The notes under the pieces: generated by a model | What the model saw: only the letters and a program-made list of their open reading frames with translations | Told to the model about the DNA's origin: nothing | Databases searched by the model: none | Program-made: the position numbers and the translations under genes | Shown: piece by piece, positions 1 through 11,306 of the stretch | How positions within the stretch are numbered: position 1 is the first letter of the stretch | Layout: the number at the start of each line of letters is the position of its first letter | Origin: Cerrena zonata | Taxonomy: Eukaryota; Basidiomycota; Agaricomycetes; Polyporales; Cerrenaceae | Direction of reading: 5' to 3' | NCBI GenBank assembly: GCA_038087015.1 | Contig: JASBNA010000015.1 | Location: 434,001-498,000, forward strand | Length of the DNA stretch: 64,000 bases

Positions 1-378
1 GGCAATCTAGATGGGTTAAATAACCCACTAGGGCTGTTTAACGTTTATAGGAATTAATAAGTCAATTCGCAGTTGCAAGAAATACCGCAACACCGAGCTG
101 ATCACGTTACCGTTGTGTACTTGAACAATTGCAAAAGCCCCAGATATCCAATAAGATCGCAATCTTGTCTTACTCGTTTATGCTATTTACGATTTATTAA
201 TAGCACTTCTATTTAAAAAATAGAATACTCGTTACACCAAATCCCGTAGTCATTACAATGCTCTGACCGTTGGTTAGTAAAAACGAATCAATCTACTCAC
301 TTTAACGATCCTCAAGAGTATATAAGGAGGTGCTTTTTCATTTGGTTAGAGAAATTTTCCATTTGTTTAGCATCAATA
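1..378. other. 5' intergenic region of secreted-protein gene
   Basis: No gene is seen here. A TATA-like stretch (GTATATAAGG) lies about 60 bases before the ATG at 379 and probably serves that gene. The left end is cut by the window. Confidence 0.5.
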
Positions 379-843
379 ATGAAATTCGCTACTCTTTTAT
401 CTACCGCCGCCGCCTTATTCTCCGTTTCCAACGCTTTAAACCTCTTCGTTGAATCCGAAGACCACACCCAAACCGGTAAAAGAATCGATGCCTACCATCA
501 AGGCGCCGGTATCTCCTACTTTGTCTTAGACACCGCTGGAGCTGAATTCACTTACCATGAAAACAATAACACTTTAGCCTTGGCCGATGTTCCTGATTAC
601 TTGGTCAACGTCCAAAACGATCACGTTGTTGAAGTCGGTGTTCTTGGTGCTGCTGATATCTCCATCCAAGATGGTTACTTGGCCTTAAACGGTACCACCC
701 AAGGTTTCAGAGCCTGTGATGAAGTCGACACTCCTTACCACTACGGCTTACCAGTTGTTCTTTTCTCCACCGAAAACGAAGACTTCGCCGGTAAAAGCTG
801 TACCCCAATCAAACTTAAGGTTGGTTACCACAAATCTGCTTAA
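379..843 (+). CDS. Small secreted cell-surface protein, probably cell-wall associated
   Basis: The 154-residue product starts with a classical signal peptide: MKF, a hydrophobic core to about residue 17, and likely cleavage after SNA. The mature part is short, with two N-x-T sequons and only two cysteines near the end (ACDEVDTP and KSCTP). The motif HQGAGISYFVLD recalls the Rhd3/Ywp1-type cell-wall mannoprotein domain of Candida species, but I could not verify this. No hydrophobic GPI-attachment tail is present, so the protein is predicted to be secreted or non-covalently wall-bound. Codon use is strongly biased (GGT, GCC, AAG, TTG), as in highly expressed yeast genes, and a TATA-like box lies upstream. 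The start is the only reasonable ATG because it begins the signal peptide. Confidence 0.7.
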   Translation: MKFATLLSTAAALFSVSNALNLFVESEDHTQTGKRIDAYHQGAGISYFVLDTAGAEFTYHENNNTLALADVPDYLVNVQNDHVVEVGVLGAADISIQDGYLALNGTTQGFRACDEVDTPYHYGLPVVLFSTENEDFAGKSCTPIKLKVGYHKSA

Positions 844-973
844 ATCAGTTTATGGTTATTAAATAAATAAATAAATAAATAAATATTTTTTTTTTTTTTG
901 ATTTACTGCAAATATCCGAATGTTCGCTTATGTAATCGGGAGAATTTTCCGCGGGGGTTCAGCCAATTAGTAC

Positions 974-980
974 TGACTCA
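974..980. promoter_or_regulatory. Gcn4-type box TGACTCA upstream of LEU4
   Basis: A perfect TGACTCA lies about 100 bases before the LEU4 ATG. This is the consensus site of the general amino-acid-control activator Gcn4, which fits a leucine-biosynthesis gene. No Leu3 site (CCGG-N2-CCGG) was seen in the same promoter. Confidence 0.6.
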
Positions 981-1079
981 CTCCGATTACTCATAATTAT
1001 GGGGTAGAACTTATATAAGGGTAAAGAAAAATTTTTCACTTTCCTGGATTGATATTTTCTCTAGTTTCCATAGTTCATC

Positions 1080-2760
1080 ATGCCTATGTTAAAGGACCCT
1101 TCTACTAAGTATAAGCCATTCCCTCCCGTCCACTTACCCAACCGTCAGTGGCCAAGCAAGAGCCTTGATAAGGCCCCTCGTTGGTTATCGACCGATTTAA
1201 GAGATGGGAATCAATCATTACCTGATCCCATGTCGATTGCTGAAAAAAAGACTTACTTTAATAAGTTAGTTGAGATTGGATTCAAGGAAATCGAAGTTGC
1301 CTTCCCGGCAGCTTCTCAAATTGATTTTGACTTCACTAGATACGCAATTGAAAATGCTCCTCCCGATGTTTCCATTCAAGTTTTAAGTCCTTGTCGTGAA
1401 GATTTGATCAAAAGGACCGTCGAAGCAGTGAAAGGGGCTAAAAGGGCAACCGGTGCATATCTACTTGGCCACGTCAGATTGTTTCCGTAACGTTGTTTTC
1501 AATATGACTAAACAACAATCTTTAGAATTGGCAGTTAAATGTACCAAACTAGTTAGATCGTTAACTAAAGATGTCGACTCAAACACCGACTGGGATTTCG
1601 AGTTCAGTCCAGAAACTTTTTCCGATACCGACTTGGAATTCTCGGTGGAAATCTGTGAAGCAGTTAAGGCCGCCTGGGGACCTTCTGAAGCAAAACCAAT
1701 CATTTTCAACTTACCGGCAACGGTGGAAATGGCTACTCCAAACGTTTACGCCGATCAAATCGAATACTTCAGTACTAACATATCCAATCGTGACCAAGTC
1801 TGTATTTCCTTACATCCTCATAATGACCGGGGTTGTGCAGTGGCTGCCGCTGAACTAGGTCAAATGGCCGGGGCTGATCGTATTGAAGGCTGTTTATTCG
1901 GTAATGGTGAACGTACCGGGAACGTCGATTTGGTCACTTTGGCTCTTAATCTTTATACCCAAGGTTATACTCCAAATCTTGATTTTTCAGATATCAATTC
2001 GGTTATTGATGTCGTTGAAAAATCAAATAAAATCCCTATCCATGCAAGAGCTCCTTATGGTGGTTCTCTTGTTGTTTGTGCATTTTCTGGTTCTCATCAA
2101 GATGCTATTAAGAAAGGTTTTAATAACCGCCAAGTTAAAAATGAACAATTTTGGAAATTACCTTACTTACCTTTGGATCCAGAAGATATCGGTCGTACCT
2201 ATGAAGCAATCATTAGAGTTAATTCTCAATCCGGTAAAGGTGGTTCTGCTTGGGTCATCTTACGTAACTTGGAATTAGATTTACCTCGTGGTCTACAAGT
2301 TGAATTTTCAAAACTCGTCCAAAATCAAGCCGAAATTAAAGGTCAAGAATTGTCAAATCAAGAATTATGTAATCTCTTCAAAAATGAATACTTCATTGAT
2401 ACTCCCGATAAAGAATATTATAAATTGGTTGATTATTCCATTTCAAATTCTTCTAGTGGGGAAAGAACCATCAACTTCCAATTACTCATTGATAATAAAC
2501 CAGTCGAAATCTCCGGTAAAGGTAATGGGGCAATCTCCTCCTTTGTTAATGGTATTAAAAACTCTTTGGGTTTATCTTTAGATGTTAGACACTATCATGA
2601 ACATTCGTTAGGTAAAGCAAGTGACTCAAAAGCCGTCACCTATATCGATACAGAAGTCAATGGTGAATACATCAGATGGGGGGTCGGTATCCACGAAGAT
2701 GTCACTCAAGCTTCCTTCTTATCAATTGTTTCAATCTTAAACGGTATAAGAAGAACATGA
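1080..2760 (+). CDS. LEU4: 2-isopropylmalate synthase, frame broken by one extra base
   Basis: This enzyme condenses acetyl-CoA with 2-oxoisovalerate in the first committed step of leucine synthesis. The catalytic TIM-barrel signature [10 protein letters not shown] is at residues 37-46, the metal-binding HPHNDRG near residue 245, and NGERTGN follows. The C-terminal LeuA regulatory domain is present ([13 protein letters not shown], EHSLG). The reading frame breaks at 1452-1453. After AKRAT the conserved continuation VHIYLATSD is only found one base further on, as if ACCGTG had become ACCGGTG. Without that base the product would be 559 residues. The first ATG corresponds to the internal Met of S. 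cerevisiae Leu4 (MLKDPSSKYKPF), so the mitochondrial presequence seems absent and this would be the short, cytosolic-type form. Family identity is certain; whether the break is real is not. Confidence 0.93.
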
Positions 2761-2883
2761 TTTGATTTTCGCACTCTTGAAGATTTGATACTCCCAAAGA
2801 AAAAAAAAAATAGGTCAATAAAATCTTGTAATTTATAGTCATTTCAATTTTTAATAAACGTCAAATAAAGAGAACAGTAGATC

Positions 2884-3069
2884 ATGTCTCAACAAGATAT
2901 CGGTGAAACTTATAAGCAAATAAATGAAGCCGAAAAAAAGGCTGATGCTCTTGAAAAAATGCTTGATCAGTTAGATGCTAAAATGGACTCAATCTTACAA
3001 GAAACAGAATCAATAAATAAGGTTGACACCAATGGAAAAGAAGCTGCTGATGCTGAAAAGAAAGATTAG
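2884..3069 (+). CDS. Small coiled-coil protein, unknown function
   Basis: The 61-residue acidic/lysine-rich protein (starts MSQQDIGETYKQ) is predicted to be helical throughout. Heptad-like hydrophobics at about residues 13-42 (ALEKMLDQLDAKMDSIL) suggest a two-stranded coiled coil. There is no signal peptide, membrane segment or cysteine. It sits 124 bases after LEU4 on the same strand and is convergent with the phosphatase gene that ends at 3176. I do not recognise the family. Its composition and codon use look coding, and an A/T-rich 5' leader precedes the ATG. It could be a small subunit of a tethering or cytoskeletal complex, but that is a guess from the coiled coil alone. Confidence 0.6.
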   Translation: MSQQDIGETYKQINEAEKKADALEKMLDQLDAKMDSILQETESINKVDTNGKEAADAEKKD

Positions 3070-3175
3070 TAGTTTTCCTTTTTCATTATACATGAATTGA
3101 TATTATATCTCTTTATTGGTAAACTCTATTAAGAAAAGAAAAAAAGAAAAAAAAAAAAATCTGTCTATATATATC

Positions 3176-6100
3176 CTAGTTATTTAATAAATTCATCAAT
3201 TGGCCTCTGGTAATAAATTCAGGTTCTTCAGTGGTTTCGAAAGGGTTGTTTGGTAGTCTAGGGTTGATGATTTTTTCTAAATCACCTTCTTCTTTATTAC
3301 TCAATGCACCAATTTGAATTTTGGCGGGTTTCCCGCCCTCTAACCACCATTTATGAACATCAGAACTTGGTGGGGGTAATGCTTGATCATCAATATCATT
3401 GATTAAAAATGACACATCGTTGTTCGTAAGAAATAAATCGTTGATATCACCCATCGATTTACGATAGTTCTCATAAAGATCTAAAGCAAGATTCTTCCTG
3501 ATATTTTCGTTGATTACGTTAACTGATAATTGATATATTGCAATCACCGGACGATGATCACTAAAAATAATATCCTCACAGCAGTCATATACTTCTTGTT
3601 TAATGATTTTTTTTCTTGACATGTTTAATATACGATCAGTCCACGCTGGGATACGTTGTTTTTCGGATGTATCATAAACTTTGGTACCATTATCATACTT
3701 GTAAGTAGGAGGAAATTTAATCTCCATTTCATCAAAAAATGGGAAGGTTTCACCATTTGCCATTTGTTTATTTAATTGATCGTATTCGAATAATTTATTG
3801 AAATTTTTTAAATCAATTAATGGTTTAACTTGTTCATTTGGTAAACCAATTCTAAAATTGAAATCTCCTAACCATATAACTGCATCATGATCTTTTATAT
3901 TTCTGTTTTTCGAAAATTTTATACCTTTGACTAAGGTTTTATAGTTTTGATGACGTTCTTCAACATTACTTAAACCAGCAGCTAAATGTGAAGAAACTAG
4001 ACATATATCAGTGTTTGCATAACTAAAGCTAACTGCAACACCACCTTTATTGGCACTATAACCTCCAAGACCAGTTTTTTTGTAATTCCCTTCAACATTA
4101 CTAATATTTTTAAGCTCTTTTTCCTTAATGAATAAAAGTAAAGCTATACCTCCAATTTGACCTGTCCATAAACTTACATATTTGAATTTCTCAGGATTAT
4201 GTTGATCAAGAGTCAGCTTTATTTTCTTCTCCCAAAAAAGTCGATTTACTGTGTCGGTATTGACCATTTGACCAGCAGTTAGTTCCACAATTTCTTGAAA
4301 TCCAATGAAGACAATATCGTAACTAGTTTGAATATTATGCTTTGAAGGAAATAGCCATTCCTTGACATCTTCTTCATGGCAAGTTCCATTAACATTAAAA
4401 GTACTTGCAAATAACTTTATATTTTTAAAAGAGCTATATTCTTTAGAACGTTTGTTTAACTCTTTAATGACATAATCATGGATTGGGTTATGTAAAGTAA
4501 CACTTACCTGATCTTGCAATCTACCTAGTAATTTCAACATGGCGGTTTCATTAGCTTTAGGATCGACCACCCCACTCAAGTATTTTTTGGTGAAATGAGA
4601 CTTAACTGAATTCTTTGTTGATGCAGCACTTGAAGCTTGTAGTTTTGAAGAGTAAGTTAAGAAATTTAGGGTAATTTTATTGATATGTTCTTCATTTTCT
4701 TGCCAAAGTTTAGCGTGTTTAATATATAAGTCGGGGTCGACTTGAATGCCAATATCTCTAAAAGCTAATTCGATAACTTCTTGACTTATAATTTTAGATA
4801 TGAAATTAGCTTTATTTAAGCCGTCAAAGGAGTTAACTCTAAATACTCCTAACTGTTTACCGGTATAATGTTTTTTATTGATATCATAAAATAAAGCACC
4901 AAAATTAATAATTGGATCGACCAAAACAGGAACGATTTCATAAGGATTTGAGGAATTATAACCAACTTTTTTCATTAATGAAGTTGATATTGGTAAATTT
5001 GTACTATTTATTGTATAACTGGTACCAGTGACTCTTTCGTCAGTATGCTCGTTAAAATGCTTGATATGTTGTCTATAGGAATCATTAAGTTGACCTTTAT
5101 AGCTTTTAAAATCTTCTGATAAAGCATTTATAACATGAACTTCACTAAATTGATTCACCAAACGATCGAAAGTGACGAGTGAATGCATGTTGAGACGCTT
5201 CAAAAGATCTTGGGTAAGTAATCTTTTTATTCTTCGATAATAATTTTTTCTGGGAATTATCCAATTCCCAATAAAGAGGTACATTACCTCTTACTATAAC
5301 GTATGCAAAAACAAATTTTTCTGTATATATGATAACTTCAGTTTCAACGTAGTTAGAAACAGCACCATTATCATCACATCCCCAATCACCGAATAAAGGA
5401 CCATTTTTAATGCAAGATTGTTTTGAAATAAGAGTCAATAGAGCATCTTCGTCGCCTCTAACTTTAGTATTGACCGTTTGAGCATAACCTCTAGTGATGA
5501 TAGTTAAAAACCCGGTATTATCAAAGACATTTTGTTCAAAAATTGATAATCTATTTCTGAATTCCATTAGTTCGGAAATCATAAAAGAATTCCAAGTAAA
5601 TCTGGTGAAATAAGAAGAATCTGCTATTAATTTAAATTTCAAAGAATCATGTAAAAACCCACGTTCTTGAACATTGGAAGTTATATCAAATTCAGTTGAG
5701 TAATAGAAGCAACCCAGAGATAAGAACTTTCTTACTGAAGCTGCGGGATATTCTGAAGTAATTCTTTCTTCAACGTTATTCAGTTGTTGTTGAGGTTGTT
5801 GAGATTGTTGATGTAATTGTAGTTGATTATCGTTAATCAAATGATCAAATTCATCATTATTAAGACAATAGAAATCCACCCCGGTAATTTGATTGATTTT
5901 ATGATCAAGGGTTGGAGAAGCTGCAGTTGTACTACTAGTGATGAACCCCAAATAGATATTACTTTTAACGTTAAGAAATCCAATAAAACCTAATAACTGT
6001 TTATTCGAGCGAGATTTACGAGGAGTGATGTCTTTATAAGAAGAAAGACTTAAAAGCTCCAGTCGAACAAATTCCACAATTACTTTGTTGGAAGAGGCTG

Positions 6101-6242
6101 AATCTTTATTTGGATTCCCATTTCGATGATGAAGATAATGATGGTGGTGTTTATAAGTGGGAGAAGGGTGTCTAATGATTAATGCATAGCCGTTACTGAC
6201 AAGAAGAAAGGATCTCGGCGTCTCATTAAGATAGAGTTTCAT
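3176..6242 (-). CDS. INP51: Synaptojanin-like phosphoinositide 5-phosphatase (Inp51 type), frame broken once
   Basis: The N-terminal half is a SAC domain and the C-terminal half an IPPc 5-phosphatase domain with GDFNFRIG, PAWTDRIL and SDHRPV, expected to hydrolyse PI(4,5)P2 at the plasma membrane. The SAC catalytic motif CX5R(T/S) is degenerate: around residue 474 the sequence reads NSFDGLNKAN, so the Cys and Arg are lost. That is the hallmark of Inp51 rather than Inp52/53. An NPF motif (NNPFETT) near the C terminus fits EH-domain binding to Irs4/Tax4-type partners. The frame breaks at 5168-5171. RHF is followed by DRLVNQFSEVHVINALS only after skipping one base, consistent with a TT run read as TTT. 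The repaired product would be 1021 residues. The ATG at 6242 starts the SAC domain region. Confidence 0.9.
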
Positions 6243-6815
6243 TCTATCAAATGACTGGTGGTTCCCTGTGTCTGGTCTCTTTTCAAACTGTTCTATTTTT
6301 AAAAATAGCTGAATTTCAATATGAATGCAATCGAGAAGAAGAGCGGTTTTCCCAGGTCAAGGAATCTGTGGGAGGCTCGAAGTGGTTTCAATAAAGAGCT
6401 TAAGATATGTGAAGATCAATAGACGAACATTACAGCCTCTCTGTCACAATAGAGTGACAGAGCTAACCGCTCTAAAATGTTGTCAATATCCTGCAGGTAA
6501 CCCCCCACCTTTGGCTCTTTGGTGAACGGGTGTTTGTGCCCATACTGATACTTAGATATACTTACATAGTGTTAGATTGTATGATTGAGTTAGGACTTAC
6601 GAATATTAATTAGAATAGCTGGATCCTTCTTGATTGTTTGGACTATCTTATTGCAGACGCATCCATAATTAGCCCCATCAGGTCCTTGTAATGTGCAACA
6701 ACTTAGATATTTTGCAATTGGTTGCAATATCACAACTTTACCACTCTAGCATTGACACATATAGTCATGGTTCTGTTCAACAGCTAATGTCTTTTAGAAT
6801 ATCTCTAGCATTACT

Positions 6816-7139
6816 TCAATGAAGTCTTGATAGTTTGTCTTTATCTCTTCTTACACAGTACCCGGGATATCTGACTTCAGTAAAGTCTCCGCCTGTGTTG
6901 ATAATATCATAGCATCTGAAGACGCCGTCTCTGAGTAGCAAGTTCCAGTGAGGACGCTCATCTTCAAACACAACATAGAAGAGATACCTAGCAGTACTTG
7001 TGGAATCATAGTCGTAAAAAATAATGCTAGCATATTCTTCGCGATCGAGTCTGAGCGAGAATCGGTAATTTGACAATTCTCCAATCCACAATTCAGAGGA
7101 AGGAGAAGGTAAGTCTAAGTCACTAGTGTTTGGAGTCAT
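6816..7139 (-). CDS. Hypothetical protein, 107 residues, uncertain
   Basis: The frame encodes a polar, aromatic-rich protein (WIGELSNYRFSLRL, FYDYDS, YLFYVVFEDERPHWNLLLRDG) of balanced composition, unlike the low-complexity translations around it. Alternating hydrophobic residues suggest beta strands. There is no signal peptide or recognised domain. It lies alone in a gene-poor stretch with no obvious promoter or conserved partner. It could be a genuine small gene, a decayed remnant, or chance. Confidence 0.3.
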   Translation of the reverse strand: MTPNTSDLDLPSPSSELWIGELSNYRFSLRLDREEYASIIFYDYDSTSTARYLFYVVFEDERPHWNLLLRDGVFRCYDIINTGGDFTEVRYPGYCVRRDKDKLSRLH

Positions 7140-7989
7140 ATTGGAAATCTTTCGTGGCTTCCAAAATTCAGAAGAGGCTTTTCAGTAGAGAGTTCAGGGA
7201 TACTTTATGCTGATTACTTATTTGTTGTAGGATGCGGTTTAGCTTATTATACAAAACAGTTTTTACAGGTAACTATATAATTGCAAAACCTTAGCACCAT
7301 AGTTGATGGTTACCATGTCTAGGGTACTCGATACTATTCTTTGGTCATATCTTTAGGTCATAACGATCTGACACTCACTCTTTATTGTAATCTTGCTTTA
7401 AGGTTTCCCCTTACTGTAAATATTAGAGCAACATTCTAGTATAAGAGACAACAATTTTAACTTATTCTTGTGTTGTAAACTTTAACTACATACACTTTCG
7501 AGACATAGTGTCAATATGACAAGTAAATGGTTAAACACTGTCCTATTCATATACTCATTCATATACTCATACGTATACTGATGCATACATATACTGATGC
7601 GGCCATTACTACTTATACATATACTCAATCCATATAATGTAGGCTGACATAGCCAGATCAAGGTTTATTGCTTGCAGACAATCGAATCCCAAGATAAAGG
7701 ACCCTTCGAGAGAATGTTCCTAAAGAAACGTACAATGAATATTGTGAGAAAACCGCAAAAACTGCCCAAAACCGATGGACATAAGCAGCAACAAGGGTCT
7801 ACACTAATGTGGCCGACCCGGCTCAAAAGAAAGCATCCCATATGGACACCAAAACAACATGGGAGCACGCAAGTCTGCTTAAGCTCAAGGCAACTGATCC
7901 AATACTGGTCCAATGCATGGATCGTTGCAAAACGATCGAGCGACGAAAAGAGTAGCCACCCAACCCTTCGTCTCCGCTTCCACCACTCC

Positions 7990-8115
7990 ATACATTCAAA
8001 TACAATCATATACAATCAGCAAGTATACAATTATACAATCATATCCAAGTATACAATCATATACAAGTATACAAGTATACAATCAACAATCAATAAGTAC
8101 TCGAGTACAATATCC
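7990..8115. repeat. ATACAATC/ATACAAGT low-complexity repeat
   Basis: Imperfect 8-12-bp units (ATACAATCAT, ATACAAGT, ATCAACAATC) repeat about ten times in the region 540-660 bases upstream of ACE2. The translations through it are repetitive and not credible. Confidence 0.7.
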
Positions 8116-8650
8116 AAAGCTTCTTCAATTAATTAACTAAAAAAGGCAAGTATGCAGTACGTAATACTGTTTATTTGGATAAAGTCCCAATTTGGAAAGG
8201 CAACGAGACTTTTGCATCTTTGATGGAAATCAGCTATTGAAATTCATTATAGTTAATAGGTAAACATATAGAAGAGAATATCTCTTTGATGGATTGTAAA
8301 TTTCATTAGTAACCGATATAATAAGTTTTCTTCCTTCTTTTTCATTTTCCCAACTCTTTTCTTCCTGGGTTTATGGTTGATAATTGAGTTAGTATCAGTT
8401 TTTGTTCATCACTTTTGGTTAATCATTTTTGTTCTTTTTTGCCAGTAACTACTTATTACTTCTACTTCACAACGAAACTCCTTATTCAACTAGCTTTTTG
8501 TTACAGCTTCCGCAAAGTCTGCTCTTCCCTAAAGCTTCAGCACGAATTTTAAAAAGCATCAAGTATTGAAAGAATCCTTTTTTGTTCTTCTTACTATTAT
8601 TATTAGCATTTTCAATTAATATTTAGATATAAGAAAACCAGTTTAAAAGA

Positions 8651-10855
8651 ATGGAGTATAATGGTAATTGGCTTAATGCTAACAAGTCCATTCCTCTTCC
8701 AACTGAAGATTTTGATCAATACTTCTCTCATTATAATGAAATTGATGATCTTTTCAATGAAACATTAACCGGATTACAAGACTTAGATGTTCCTTCGGGA
8801 TTTGCCCATCTTGACTCAAAGCAAAACAATAATTTAATTCTTGATGCTTCAAATAATTTACCTTATTCTTCAACTTCGAGTTCATCTCATAGAGCTCAAC
8901 ATTCTCAAAGTGCATCTCCTCAATCAAAACATTCAAGAAAAACTAGTGGGACCGCTATTTTCGGATTTTCTGAACATAATAGTGAGTTCTCTCTCAATGG
9001 TATTACTTTAGATTTGAATAAGTCAGTTAAACCAAGTGTGGATTTATCTAAATCAGTAATGCCTGGAGAATTATTGAAAACTTTAAATAACCCTCAAACA
9101 AAACTTCAACAATCTTCTCCAAGTCATAAAGCAAGTAACTCTCAATTAGATTTTAATTTTTCAAACAATCATTTTGAAAATTCTCCTAAAAAAATTCATT
9201 TAAAAGAAGAAGATGAATATGAAGATGAAATTAAAGAACAAAAAAAATTAGGTTCTCCTTTGAAACAACAACCTAAAAATGAAGATTATATTGTAACTAA
9301 TCAGAATCCAGTTTCTTATAAATTTCCTCCTTCTCCTCCTCCTCCTTCTTCGTCTCAAAACTTGCCTCCTTCTGCTCAATCTCTTCATTCGAATTCCAGT
9401 AATCGCTCGGTTAATAGTTATTCGGTGAAATATTTAAAAGAACTTACTCGCTTTAATGGTTGGAATTCTGCTGGTTCCAAAAATTCAAGTGGTTCTCAAC
9501 AACAACTTCAACCTCCAGTAACCTATGTTGATGATATTGAGCCTCTCTTGAATGATGATCTTTATCCTGAACCAATTCAATCCCCTTTCCAACAAAAATC
9601 ATCTAATAATAACCAAGATGTGTTACCAAATCAATCAACTCCTTTTAAAAATAATCAATCATCTCTTCAACCAAATCAAGAATTGAAATTTGTTCCAATT
9701 CCAGTTCAAAATCCAACAGATTTTGGTAAAAGAAATGATTATAATTCAAAACAAATACCAGATATTAACTTGAAAAATTCTGAAAATTTAAGTTTATTTT
9801 TACCTCCTCCTTCTCCTCCAATGTTATCAAATGGTTCTCCAGAATGGCAATCTTCTCCTGAACCTCAATCTCCTTCTCCTTCGAGAGTTACTTTAAATCA
9901 AGGTTATTACAGTAATACAAGTACTGTCAGATCGAACGCTTCCCAATTCTTATCCCCTCCTGGTAATCAAAATAATAGAAATAGTAAGAATTTTTATAAC
10001 CCTCAATACTTTTCCGATAGTATTTATGAAAATGAAGGAGGTTCTTCGAATAATATGGCATTTCAACAACAATCTAGTTTACAATTTCAAAATCAATCTT
10101 CTCCTGCTTATCCAGGTTCTTTAAATTCTTCACCAGTAAGATTCAATTCTTCTCCTTTAAGAAATGTTCACACAACTAATGACGATACGGTCGATGCTAA
10201 CGCTACAATTACTCAATTAACTCCTTTGAAAAACCAACTTCCAAATACTCCTAATCGTAGTAAAATAAAATTAGAATGGAGTCCTATTATTTCTCCAAAT
10301 GCTAAATCGTCAACTGATGTTAGAAAAGCAATCCAACAATCATCTCCTCGTCGTAAAATAAAGAAAACTTCATTATTACCTCCTGGAGAACTAGATCAAT
10401 ATTGGGAGGGCCCGGATGAAAATAAAATCTTCACTTGTACTTATAAAAATTGTGGTAAGAAATTTACTAGACGTTATAACGTTCGTTCTCATATTCAAAC
10501 TCATTTAAGTGATAGACCATTTGGTTGTTCTTATTGTCCAAAGAAATTTGTTAGGCAACATGATCTAAATCGTCACGTCAAAGGTCATTTGGAAGCAAGA
10601 CATTGCCAATGTCCTTGTGGTAAAGAATTTGCTAGATTGGATGCTATGAGAAAGCATAGGGCTAGAAATATCTGTTCTGGTGGAATTGCAAATTCTGAAA
10701 ATAATTGCATAACAAAACCTCAAAAAAGTCGAAAAGGTGTTGCAAGTCCTGAGCTCTTGAATGAATTCACTTCAGATAAACTTAGTGACGACCTAAATTC
10801 AGCATTAAATGAACACCAAGAACTCCAACAGCAGTTCCAACCTCATCAATTTTAA
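8651..10855 (+). CDS. ACE2: Ace2/Swi5-family C2H2 transcription factor
   Basis: The 734-residue protein has three zinc fingers at about residues 595-680 (CTYKNCGKKFTRRYNVRSHIQTH, then CSYCPKKF, then CQCPCGKEF ending NICSGG). This arrangement and the NICSGG end are typical of Ace2/Swi5, activators of daughter-cell separation and late-M/G1 genes. Two features point to Ace2 and the RAM pathway. A Cbk1 phosphorylation consensus HSRKTS at residues 94-99 is followed by SGTAIFGF, matching the nuclear-export block of S. cerevisiae Ace2. A Cbk1 docking motif YKFP lies at residues 223-226. Many SP/TP sites suggest Cdk control. The middle is Gln/Asn/Ser/Pro-rich and disordered. It is convergent with the Msn-type gene, and a T-rich leader precedes the ATG. 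Confidence 0.93.
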   Translation: MEYNGNWLNANKSIPLPTEDFDQYFSHYNEIDDLFNETLTGLQDLDVPSGFAHLDSKQNNNLILDASNNLPYSSTSSSSHRAQHSQSASPQSKHSRKTSGTAIFGFSEHNSEFSLNGITLDLNKSVKPSVDLSKSVMPGELLKTLNNPQTKLQQSSPSHKASNSQLDFNFSNNHFENSPKKIHLKEEDEYEDEIKEQKKLGSPLKQQPKNEDYIVTNQNPVSYKFPPSPPPPSSSQNLPPSAQSLHSNSSNRSVNSYSVKYLKELTRFNGWNSAGSKNSSGSQQQLQPPVTYVDDIEPLLNDDLYPEPIQSPFQQKSSNNNQDVLPNQSTPFKNNQSSLQPNQELKFVPIPVQNPTDFGKRNDYNSKQIPDINLKNSENLSLFLPPPSPPMLSNGSPEWQSSPEPQSPSPSRVTLNQGYYSNTSTVRSNASQFLSPPGNQNNRNSKNFYNPQYFSDSIYENEGGSSNNMAFQQQSSLQFQNQSSPAYPGSLNSSPVRFNSSPLRNVHTTNDDTVDANATITQLTPLKNQLPNTPNRSKIKLEWSPIISPNAKSSTDVRKAIQQSSPRRKIKKTSLLPPGELDQYWEGPDENKIFTCTYKNCGKKFTRRYNVRSHIQTHLSDRPFGCSYCPKKFVRQHDLNRHVKGHLEARHCQCPCGKEFARLDAMRKHRARNICSGGIANSENNCITKPQKSRKGVASPELLNEFTSDKLSDDLNSALNEHQELQQQFQPHQF

Positions 10856-11306
10856 TAATTCCCTTAATGATTTCTTACTCACATGCTATGGTTTAGCTTT
10901 TTTTTTTTTTGGCCTTTTTGACTTCCATTCTTATCTTCCCTTTGTTATGACCTTATTGCCTTTCCTTTTGCCTTTGTTTCGTTTTATCGTTTAATAATGT
11001 TTTGTTTTATCTTCCATCGTTTCAACTTGTTTTTCTTTCGGTTCTTGTGAGTAATTATAATCATTTTCATTTAAAATTACTTTCAAAAATTCTTTTAATT
11101 CTCGATTTGACTCTTCAGTCTGCAACTCTCACATTGCCTTTTTTTTTCTATAATAAATAATGTGATTTATATAAAACTATATAAGTAAAATAAATTAGGC
11201 CCTAATGTTTAAAGAACTGAAATATGCCATAAAGAAAGGGTCTTTAAAAGCCATAAAGAAAACAAGAAAAAAATATATAGAGCTTGATTCAAAAAGCTAT
11301 ACACTT
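10856..11306. other. Convergent 3' intergenic region
   Basis: T-rich sequence between the convergent ACE2 and Msn-type genes. It presumably holds both polyadenylation regions. No gene seen. Confidence 0.5.

Larger units (their letters stand above)
6243..8650. other. Gene-poor region
   Basis: About 2.4 kb between INP51 and ACE2. Apart from a possible 107-residue reading frame at 6816-7139, I see no convincing gene. The region contains low-complexity ATAC/ATACT-rich stretches at about 7545-7635 and 7990-8115. The last 500 bases are T-rich and likely form the ACE2 promoter and long 5' leader. Confidence 0.5.

Noticed and set aside
7672..8136. Reading frames of 60-154 codons on both strands
   Set aside because: They overlap each other, end in ATACAATC repeats and show no domain, targeting signal or conserved neighbour.
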